The notes beneath the pieces were generated by a model. It was given only the letters and a program-made list of their open reading frames with translations. It did not search any database and was not told where the DNA came from. A stretch of DNA of 64,000 bases from positions 2,498,501-2,562,500 of the forward strand of contig NC_064551.1 in assembly GCF_023856365.1 (NCBI RefSeq), in the 5' to 3' direction. Shown piece by piece: positions 50,001 through 59,500 of the stretch (within the stretch, counting starts at the first letter, position 1; the number at the start of each line of letters is the position of its first letter). This DNA comes from Brienomyrus brachyistius (Eukaryota; Chordata; Actinopteri; Osteoglossiformes; Mormyridae). The position numbers and the translations under genes were made by a program.

Positions 50001-53000
50001 ACTCCGTGTGCGTGCCGGGGAGTCTGCATGTTCCTGCATGTTCCTGCATGTTCCTGCATGTTGCGATAACTGGCATCTCTAAACTGCCCGTGATGGGCCA
50101 CCATCGCATCCTGGGCCTGCTGTCATGGACCTTGACCATCGATAGCGGCTGGAACGTGGATAGATAGCTAAACGCTTTAGAAAGGACATCCAGAACTTCG
50201 TAAGTGGCATATATGCCAGACTAGTGAAGATGGATTTAATAAGACTCTTTTGCAAAAGAATTGCTGCTTGCGCAACATTTTCCTCAAATCTATTTAAATC
50301 ACAGGGAGAACCCAACTTTACCCAACTCAGCTTACAACAGTCCTACAGTGGATAAGGGGTTGGAAGATGGACAGAACTCCACCTGTTCTACAGCTTAATG
50401 ATTTACTGTGGTAACTCAGGTTAAAGGTCATGCAGAGGGGAGCCATAAGAGCCGCCAGCATGGTGGTGCAGCGGTTAGCACTGTAAGGGGCGGCATGGTG
50501 GTGCAGCGGTTAGCACTGTAAGGGGCGGCATGGTGGTGCAGCGGTTAGCACTGTAAGGGGCGGCATGGTGGTGCAGCGGTTAGCACTGTAAGGGGCGGCA
50601 TGGTGGTGCAGTGGGTAGCACTGTTGCCTCACACCTCTGGGACCCGGGTTCGAGTCTCCGCCTGGGTCACATGTGTGTGGAGTTTGCATGTCCTCCCCAT
50701 GTCGTCGTGGGGTTTCCTCCGGGTACTCCGGTTTCCCCCCACAGTCCAAAAACATGCTGAGGCTAATTGGAGTTGCTAAATTGCCCGTAGGAGTGCATGT
50801 GAGAGTGAATAGTGTATGAGTGTGCCCTGCGATGGGCTGGCCCCCCATCCTGGGTTGTTCCCTGCCTGCCTCGTGCCCATTGCTTCCGGGATAGGCTCCG
50901 GACCCCCCGCGACCCAGTAGGATAAGTGGTTTGGAAAATGGATGGATATACAGTTTCCATTGTCAACGGAGGGGAAAATGTATGTTATTTTAACGCGACA
51001 CACAGACATGATTAAAAACCAACCTATATCTCCATCCCTTTTAAAGAGCACTGTTTTTAAATCATTAATGTACAAATTTGCATTGTAGCACGGCCAAGTG
51101 TTACGAAATCAAAAAATATTTAAAACATGGACACGATTGTTTCATGCGCTTCGTGGGAGATATGCAAATAGAAGCAGTGGGATGTTTGTTTCATTTTTAA
51201 AATTAAAAACGAAATTCCTTTTCTTTGAATGGCCACCGCAGACTACAAGACTCAGGGGACGAACTTCAAAGACCCTCGGCAGGCAGGGCGGACTCCAGTG
51301 CGGGAGCGAGGGCACTGCGCTGAGACTCGACGCCGCCTCCTCACAGCTCCTCAGAGGCCGGGAGCATCCAGATAACAGGCTTTCGTCAGCCGTGCTTTGC
51401 CAAGTCGCTTCCCTCGGAATTGGGTGCGAGGAAGCTCTAAAGAAAACCTGCATCTGAGCTGTTTTTACCCCAGTTGAATTCAGATCGGCCCGAAGCGCAA
51501 CTGCGGAATCAACCATTTCAAAGAAAAAAAAGTCCCAGCTTAGCAGATAATAGACATCGGAATGTTTGTCTGTTCCTGGATAGAACTCTGTGCATCCTAA
51601 TCCAAGAAGCTGCAGCCTCTGGCCGTTGGGTTTCTTTTAATTGGGAGGAGATGATCGTATCATAAATGAGCCCCAGTTCAAAGGAACTCAGCTAATGCTC
51701 AAAGGACAGCATTTTGCTTTAAGGGACGTGAGTAAATAAGTCATAAAGAGTGGGAGTAAAAAGCAGGCTGGCAGGTTTGACCTATGGGTGCAGGATCTTT
51801 AAGCAATCTGTCGTTCAGGATCGATAGATGTATATTCTAAGATCTTTTGGAATCGGACGTGTGAGGGTGAGATCACTGAGGGTGATCCGGTTCGGAGGAT
51901 CCTCATTGCTGAGGAGCCGAGCGGCTGGACCAGGCCGAGGGGACGCCCACGTAACCTGGCTGCGGAGGATGGATGGCCATTTGCGGGGGCTGGGTGTGGC
52001 AATGCACTGCATCAGCGCACACTCCCCAACCTGACCTGACCTGTGGTATGTTTACGCCGCTGTTATTGGCTTAAAGAACACCTGTTTCTAAATACCAGGA
52101 ATAATGGTCAATCATTCATTTTTGACCTCAAGGTTGTTTAAGGGAGACATATTCAGAGGCTGGGTGACGGTGAGTAACACTCCATGGTTGGGGGTTCGAT
52201 TCCCTCCCGCAACCCAAAAACATGCAGTGAAGGGATGTCTCTAAATTGCCCTCAGTGTGTGTGAGCCCTACCCAGGGGCATAGCTAGAAATTCTGGCCCC
52301 CTGACAAAATGCCCCTTGCCCCCACCCACCCATTATATAATTCTATGTATTTGAGGGCCCCTGTAAGGTGCTGGCCCCCCAAGGTAGCCATGCCCCTATC
52401 GCGCCCCGAACCCTACAACACGCCAGCTTCCCTGGGGCGCCCCCTGTGCTCTCTGGAACAGGCTGAGTGCACTCTCATCCTGCTAATGAACCCTGCACAG
52501 GTACCTGCTGTCTTTGAGGTGACTATGTAATTTTGACACACAGTACAGTAATGCACCTTTTGTTTCCATAAAGTAGTGATAAATACATTTGCCTCACATG
52601 TAATAGGAAAAAAATAACAAACTTTATTTATTCCCAAGTGAAAATGAAGGAATATTTGGTTCAAATCTGAGTATAAACACTGTAACCTCACTAGCAGAGG
52701 ATTCTGGGGGTCAGTCACAGCTTCAGCTCTGTGTGTGGAGTGTGAGACCCCTGTGGTTAGGTCAGCTAGTGTCTCCAAGCTGCTCATTGTGCACCTGTGT
52801 TAATAGTCTGTGATAGACTATTAATCTATTAAACAATTAAAACACTTAAGAGACTCTTAATATTGAAAAAAAAATCACTCAAATACCTGCAATTGCTACA
52901 CTGCTTACGATATCTGGAGTGCTCCGTGTTCCAGTGAATTTCCCGATTTGAATGAAACTTCTAGGCGTAGTGAAACACGACGTTTATTACGTCAGCTATT

Positions 53001-54807
53001 GTCGGTGTTGAATGTATATAGGCTACTACAACAAAAGAACATAGAAAAACACAAACTAGCTGCATGTGTTTCAGTCAGAGGTGGAGATTTCAGGTCCAGA
53101 GAGTACAAATCCAGACCAAGGTTTTGTTTCAACCAACCAGCTGAGTATACAGAACCAGTCACGGAATATGGATTTGTACTCTCCAGACCTGAAATCTCCA
53201 CCTCTGGTTTCAGTTACGAATGGGTGTGTTTGTTATATCCGCCGCTCACCTGCAAACGCCGGTCTCATGGTAAAATCGTGATCGTCGATTCGCAGCAGCT
53301 GCTCAGTCTTTATCTTGCGTGTTTTAGTGGCATCGCCAGACCTTGACAATCGGCTGCAGAAACACGTGAATATGCTTAACTATCAGATGCAAGCGTTTTT
53401 AAATAAGTCTATAAAATATTACAGCAGATTATTTGAATTTGCTTCTATTAGTGCTTCTGCGAGCTACTTGAGACGGTTATTGTGTCAGAGGCCATCCTTA
53501 TCTTCGGGAAAGGAATTAATTACAGAGATCTTCACAAACACTTTGCCTATATGCGCAGTAGCTAAGCAGAAACTTTTTAACCAAAGCAACTTATACTGAA
53601 AAAAAACATTAAATACAGCGGGAAATTTTGCAACAGTTAGATTTAACTTAAGTACCTCAACTCAAGAAGCAGGGCAGCAGCATTAAGGGGGCTCGAACCC
53701 ATATCCATGAACGCCGTGCCAGATACTGCCTCACAAAACAGCACCGGCTTGGGTCCAGCACGGTCCTCAAGTCCCAATTGAAAATTGAGGGATGCTTAAG
53801 TCCCAAATTATCTCATCACAATTTAATTTCCATAACTAACAATATTTCATGCGGAAAGGCTACAAACTGTATTCAAATATAATGTTACACTGGCACGCAC
53901 ACACACACAGGTATGTAATTATATTTTTGTGGGGACTCTCCATTCATTTCTATGGGGAAAACTGTAATCCCAACATGACGACCTTAACCCCTACCCAGCC
54001 CTAACCTTAATCATAAATAACCAAACCAAATACGAGAATTTTGGCATTTTAAGTTTTTCGATTGCATTCACATATCTTTGTGGGGACCTTAAAATATTCC
54101 CGACAACCTCAAAGCAACAGCGTTTTATTACATTGTGGGGAACATTTGATCCCCAAAATGTAATATAAACATACCCCCCACACTATTTATACGTCTCCAT
54201 AGCGCCACGTTTGTAAATGCCCGAGTGAAACATCTTCGGGTTTTACGCGCAACATGGACTCGTGTGGCTGGAATGAAGTTCATTCAATGGATCTAATGCG
54301 ATAGGGCAATAACGTTACACTATTAATTACAACAGAACCATTTAAATACACACATAAAAAAGAGGATTTTAAAAATTAATCTGATTTTACGTTTGTTATT
54401 TTATATTTTTAAGCAAATTAGTATCTTATGAACTCAAATTTTGTATATGATAATCATATGTACATTGTCGATACCCGTATCACAGTATAATTGCAGAATT
54501 AGAAAAAGGTAGCGAATGTATATATTGATCTTGTATTGCAACACGAAATAAACACATTCTTAAATGTAAGGTAATCCACTGTCATTAAATATCGTTTCAT
54601 GTGCAAGCGATACAGTGTAATTGAAAGACGCGCCCCCTGCTTTCTTAGTTAAACGTGCGGCAGTAATAAAACGACATCCCACGTCCGCAGTACTTACGCG
54701 CCCCGCTTGTGAACTTCCGCCTGTCCGGTCCATCGGTTCTCCTGGCGGCTCTGACAGACACGTACCAGGAACAACACTAAAAACAGCGATCTGGGGAAAT
54801 ATTGCAT
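44017..54807 (-). CDS. gabrr2: GABA-A receptor subunit rho-2
   Basis: Ligand-gated chloride channel subunit (Cys-loop family). Nine coding exons: 54698-54807, 53250-53353, 47741-47808, 47030-47253, 46786-46868, 45758-45898, 44859-45011, 44511-44719 and 44017-44331. All have GT/AG borders and consistent phases, giving 468 residues; the 68, 83 and 153-base exons are typical of the family. Residues 1-20 look like a signal peptide, followed by [12 protein letters not shown] (rho-2-like). The Cys-loop is C176-C190. TM1 is about 258-280, TM2 about 289-313 with the anion-selectivity motif PAR (289-291), TM3 about 324-345 and TM4 447-468. [28 protein letters not shown] and ARVSLGITT favour rho2 over rho1. 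Residue 286 is Leu, where I recall Arg in human. Exon 2 could start 12 bases later. Confidence 0.93.
45212..45730. mobile_element. Tc1-like non-autonomous element in gabrr2 intron 6
   Basis: The terminal repeats CAGTGCTAGTCAAAAGTCTG (left) and the reverse complement of TTCAAACTTTTAACCGGTAC (right) are inverted copies bounded by TA dinucleotides at 45212-45213 and 45729-45730. This matches the fish Tc1 family whose ends read CAGTxxCxxGTCAAAAGTTTGGACACAC. The interior keeps degenerate antisense transposase DNA with many frame breaks. It is about 515 bases long and inactive. Confidence 0.8.
45918..46785 (-). repeat. 41-bp minisatellite made from an exon-intron junction
   Basis: Twenty-one copies of a 41-base unit fill almost all of the 887-base gabrr2 intron 5. 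Successive CTCACAGCTC motifs fall exactly 41 bases apart from 45961 to 46781. Read in the gene's direction, each unit contains GAGAGCT followed by GTGAGTAC, which is a copy of the last exon-5 bases plus its 5' splice site. The copy at 46781-46790 is the genuine junction. Units differ at a few positions (CATCTC/CAGCTC, AACGGTG/AATGCTG/AATGGTG), while the donor core is kept. Confidence 0.93.
47809..50460. other. gabrr2 intron 2, 3' part
   Basis: I find no further exon here; exons 2 and 3 already join in phase across this intron. Homopolymer tracts stand out: C12 near 49700 and G12 near 49829. A short ATG-led hydrophobic frame immediately upstream of exon 3 (near 47900, minus strand) ends in a stop and is not needed for the gene model. 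Confidence 0.5.
50461..50947 (+). mobile_element. tRNA-derived SINE with five tandem heads
   Basis: A full SINE of the widespread fish HE1/V-SINE-like type. The tRNA-like head GGCGGCATGGTGGTGCAG leads to a B-box region GGGTTCGAGTCTCC at about 50647. Then comes the conserved body with GGAGTTTGCATGTCCTCCCC, CGGTTTCCCCCCACAGTCC and GCCCTGCGATGGGCTGGC, ending near GGAAAATGGATGGATA. The head is repeated at a 35-base period starting at 50461, 50496, 50531, 50566 and 50601; only the last copy continues into the body. Confidence 0.85.
50948..52270. other. gabrr2 intron 2, middle part
   Basis: No exon or named repeat that I can defend. At 51850-52020 a frame with ARG/PRO/GLY-rich composition ([15 protein letters not shown]) resembles the C-terminal PRGRP motif of some LINE ORF2 proteins, but the match is too short to call. 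Confidence 0.4.
52274..52399. mobile_element. Possible hAT-like MITE
   Basis: It starts with CAGGGGCATAGCTAG and ends with GTAGCCATGCCCCT, imperfect inverted ends of the CAGGGGC type found in fish hAT-related MITEs. I could not find a matching 8-base target duplication, so the limits are approximate. Confidence 0.45.
53068..53214. mobile_element. hAT-type MITE with perfect 8-bp target duplication
   Basis: A 131-base element (53076-53206) begins CAGAGGTGGAGATTTCAGGT and ends with the near-exact inverted copy finishing CCACCTCTG. It is bounded on both sides by GTTTCAGT (53068-53075 and 53207-53214). An 8-base duplication and CAGxG ends indicate hAT. Inverted arms are about 37 bases. It lies in gabrr2 intron 2, its target duplication ending 35 bases from the exon-2 5' splice site. 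Confidence 0.9.
53925..54180. mobile_element. Dispersed fish repeat in gabrr2 intron 1
   Basis: The sequence TTTTTGTGGGGACTCTCC, the block CCCTACCCAGCCCTAACCTTA, a second TTTGTGGGGACCTTAAAAT and the terminal ATTGTGGGGAACATTTGATC match, from memory, a very common fish non-autonomous element. It carries repeated GTGGGGAC motifs and sits next to a (CA)n tract at 53899-53908. I cannot name its superfamily with confidence. Confidence 0.6.
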
Positions 54808-56514
54808 TGTTTGCGCGGACTTAGTCTAACTGAACGAGCCTTAAAACCATATTTAGCTGTGCTCCACAGTGGTTAGACGACTGAAGCATCTTTTCATCCA
54901 AATCAGAGAGTGAAAGAGGATTCGGCGTAGCAGCAAAGTTTCGTTTTATTGAAATATTAAACATTCTACGCCAAAGAAGGTTTCAAGCAACATCTTCTCC
55001 TGCTTTTATGATCGGGTCGCTGCAGCGCAGCTGTTTCCAGGGGTTTGGACCAAGGCGCCCGCCGGGATCGCGCAGGACGGAGCACAGTGGCGCAGCGCGG
55101 CTCGCGCGCTCTTACTGCTACAGTGCTATGTGCAGGTGCTCGTGCAGCGCTACGTACAGCTACGCGCTTTCAACGGGCAAACTTTGCAGCGCTGCGGTAA
55201 ATCCCAGTAATACTTTCATGGAGGATTGCACACCTTCGTGCAAATACTTCTACAGCACGACAGTATCTCCATGTTACGGGAGTTAATATCTAACACGTAC
55301 GTAATTCGTTATGTGCAGTTTTATTGCACGAAGGTGCGGAGCTGGCCCCATGAGCTGATAATGACCACAGCTAGTAGGATTTACGGAGAACATTGGACGT
55401 TAGCTGCAAATATGCGTTAGTGTAGATAGTATGTTGCCTATTGTACACTGAGTGCTTGCGTTAACATACATGAATTTTGTGAGACGTCTTAAGGTACTCT
55501 GGCGTATGCATGGGTAACAGTGATTCTATCCAGGTAGGGTTGTATTCAGAAAAATGAGAATTTTAGGACGCGAGCAAAATAGTGACAAGCAAACTAACAG
55601 AGACGATCACTGTGTATATGAAGAATTTATTCTGCATGTCCAGGCGAAGTTGTATGCTGCAGGGACAGGTGTAGCACTACGCAGATATGAATCGTGGGCA
55701 AATAATGACAATGCCAATAATTTAGTAAATCAGAACTCAAACCAATGCCATTTCTACTGGTCCGAAGATTTCCCTTTATGCCGTTTTAAATACCGTTCCC
55801 ATCTCCCTTTTGTCGGAACGCCCACACAGCAGCAGAATTACAATACTGCCCGCGGTAACTACAGTGAATGAATCCCTACAAATTCTTCCGAGCCACGGAG
55901 TCCTGGGACGCTGTTAACAGTCCGGATTTATAGTAATATCATACAGTACTTGACTATCCGGTTTACTTCAGCTTAATAAATTTGAGTCACATAGAATAAA
56001 CAGGCTTCTGCACCATCTCACCGTCACTTAAAGCACCAGGAACTTTAAAATATGGGTCACAACAGTAAATAAGACATGAAAAGACAAAAGATGCTATAAA
56101 AGGTAATACAAAGCAAAGCGTTTCATTACAATGTTTCCTAATCGTTTACAGGTTAAGCTTCACTCAGGTTCTTCCCGTTATGACTATACATTGTAAGCAC
56201 AGGGCTGATATGGTTCAGAAGCAAAGCGGGTGCATGTGGTACTGGGTACTGGATCTTTATAAACACAGTACTCTAAAAGTACATGCAAAAACCGAAGAAA
56301 TTAAAAACCAAGCGGCCAGTACTGGACTTCCTGAGCCCCATCCTCCAGGGCCGCCGCGGATGGACACGGTTCAGCACGCTGTTCGAACGCGGGCGGCTGG
56401 CTTTCATAGTGGGGTGGGGGGCCTACAGGTTCTAGGGTCTGCTGCTAGATGGTGGAGCCCAGAGGTCTTTGCCCTACAGGAGAGGGGGCCGGTCGCATCG
56501 ACCACCAGCCGTCA
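54808..56514. other. gabrr2 upstream region and ube2j1 3' flank
   Basis: Both flanking genes are on the minus strand, so this 1.7 kb holds the gabrr2 promoter and 5' UTR (right of 54807) and the ube2j1 3' UTR (left of 56515). 55000-55200 is relatively CpG-rich. No TATA box stands out near gabrr2. A 105-codon open frame at 55554-55871 has no recognisable features. Confidence 0.5.
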
Positions 56515-59500
56515 TCACAGCTCATAGTCAAACTTGTACTCGTTGGCCAGGTAGACCCTGCGGAAGATAAGCGCGGCCAGAGCGAGGGTCAGCACCACGA
56601 TGAGGACGGCGGAACCGGCGTGGCCCGCCTCCTGGGGGGGGCGTGTGGCAGCGGGAAAGGGGAAGGCAGGCCGGCGTGCCGGCTGGGGCTGCTGGCTCTG
56701 CTGTTGCGCTGCACGCCGCTGCCGGGGGCTCAGAGGCCGACTGCCCGGAGCTGCCTCTTCGCTCTGGTGGGCATCCACCTGCAAAGGGTTTAACCTGGAG
56801 TCAACCAATGACTGCATGGAGTTAAAAACATGTGACCTCCTGGACATCTAGGGATCAACCAATGGCAGCACAGAACCAAGAACATGTGATCTCCTCTGTA
56901 TGGATGAAGATTCCATGACATCATTCTTGAATAAACTGTTCATTACATCCAACTTAACCTCTCGGTGCAGGATTGAAAGGACCGCAATAAAGAAAGAAAA
57001 GTGTATGTTAAATCAGATTGCTGAACAAGGCCAGGGAACTAGCATGAAACCCCCCAGGGCTGTGGAAAAAAAACTTGCCCCCATTTCCACCATTACTTTA
57101 AATTTTGACCCAGTTACAGGCACTATGGCTGCTGGATAACTTTAAGATTACTTCATAGAGAAGTAAAGAGAGCATTCGACTGTAAAAACCACACGGCCAC
57201 CGTGAACCACGGAGATGGGAGCATCACGGGATGCTTTGCTGCCTGAGGACCTGGTCAGCTTCCTCACTGAAGGAACCGTACATTCCGCTCAATATCAGGA
57301 TTCTTAGGGAGAGACGGTCACGCTGCCCGCCTGTGCGAAGCTGCCGCTCTGGTGACTCATGCAGTGAGATCCGAACCTTCCGAGCTCGTCCACGTCACAA
57401 TGGCAGGGAGAAAAAAAGCAAACTAACCGTTCTGGAATGGCTCAGTCAGAGTCCACGCCTAGACTCAAATGAGAAACCGGCAAGAGCTGGAACAAGTGGC
57501 TCACGCTTTAAAAGCCACAAATACGGTGATATAAAGCAGTTCTGTGAGGAAGACAGTGCTGCAGCTCCACCGCAGCCACGTGAGCCACTGCGAGCATTTT
57601 GGTGCAGTTACTGCAGCTGGAGAGTGTGTACCCAGCCACTGGGTGTGAGGGAGCAGTTAAGGGCAATGGGTGTCGGCTGGCTGATTTATTAAATAAATGA
57701 AAGGTTAAAAAAAACAAGAGTTTACTCAGGTTTATCCTTTATGTCAATGATCTGAAAACACTCATTGTTAAAAATCTGCAGAGTATAAAATACGTAGGTG
57801 TCAATAATGTAGCAGATACTTTTCACAACACTTTAAGTGAAATATTCTAGTGAAAAAGTAAAGAGGATTCAGGCAATTGTGGGGAAAATGCGCTGGGATT
57901 CGTGTGGGGATGATGCATGCCTAATGCTGCCACCACTCATCTTCCAGCACAGAGCTCTCCAACCACCTTCCTCCCGCTTGGGAACAAACAGCCTGTCATC
58001 AGATAACCCCCCCAGGGACAACAGAACCCAGGCAGCCTTTGCAGCCGCCTCATTATATAATGCATTGCTAGCGCGGAGACTCAGATCATGGCGTAAAAAC
58101 AATGGCACAGTCTCCCTTTTTGCAAAACACTCGGTTCATCAGAAACCGAATACATTTTTTTTTTTACTGCTTTGGCGAACAGTGCCGATATGGACTGAGT
58201 GCTGGGTACCGCGCCAAAGGCACTCAAACATCATCGATTCGGCCATTGTGATGGAAGGTCGGTCATACTGGTGGTTTTACCATTTAACTAAAATTAGCTC
58301 GTTTTCTTCATCATGCACTTCGTTCCTTTGCTGCAGAATGCTGCCACATTCGGCTTGCGGATCAATAAGGGACATCATCTCCCCAGATATCATGCTCCTC
58401 AAAGGGTGGCCTTCGTGGAATGGGCTGCACTGCTTGCATGATGGACACTTACAGCAGGAACTTTGCTCTCTCTTACCGTTTTTATTGCAGGATAGTGGCT
58501 GATGTGTGGAGTATTACTTCAGGTTATGTTACTTTGTGATACTTTCACAAGGATAACCCACCCATCCTCTAACTGTTCATCCTTGTCAGGGCTGCAGTGG
58601 GTGCCGCTTGTCTCTCACCTGCTCTGTCGATGCTGCTGCGGCTGAGACTTCCCACTCTTCACTGGCAGAGGCTTCTGGGGTCTCACTGGCCGCCGCCTGG
58701 CTCGCACTGGGTTTACTGGACGTGCTGGACTCCGCCTGCAGGAACACGTGGGTAACTGAAATGCAGCACTACACTTCCATCCTCTTGATTTTGTTGCAGT
58801 TTCAGAAAATGTTGCATTGACTCAGATGTGGGCAGAGGGCGGCGGGCAGAGGGATGCGGGCAGAGGGATGCGGGCAGAGGGCGGCGGGCAGAGGGCGGCG
58901 GGCAGAGGGCGGCAGGCAGAGGGCGGCGGGCAGAGGGCGGCACCTTAAAATTGATCTGCCTGGCCAGCTCAGTGGCCTGCTGGTCCCCCAGGCTGGGATT
59001 GCTGTTGGAGGTAAGTGAGAGCAGGGCTGTTCGCATCGTGCATCCACACGCCTCGCAGCAGAAATCCTGCGACCTGAGGAGAGGCAGCAGTGGACCAGGT
59101 CACACAGAACAGCCATGGCGTGTGAACAGGGAGAATCTACGTGGAAATACAGGACCCAATACTCACACTGAGCCCTTATTACAACAGGAGGAAACACAAA
59201 ATAAAGGCCACCAATGTAATCCATCCATCCATCACCCACTCATCATGGTCAGTATTTCAGGGTCTTAGAGCCCATCCCAGGCTACACTGGGCGTACAACT
59301 TGACTGGGATGCCAGTCTATCTAAACTCACACAAAGAGATGCCAATTAGATTAACTGCCCATCTTTGAACAGAAGCCCATGAGACGTGGGGAGAACATGC
59401 AGAGCTGGGGGGGGGGGGGGGGTATCCACACACCCAACCCTGTAGGTGACAGCGCCACCCACCGAGACACGGTGCTGGTACAGCGACATAGTTATTAGGA

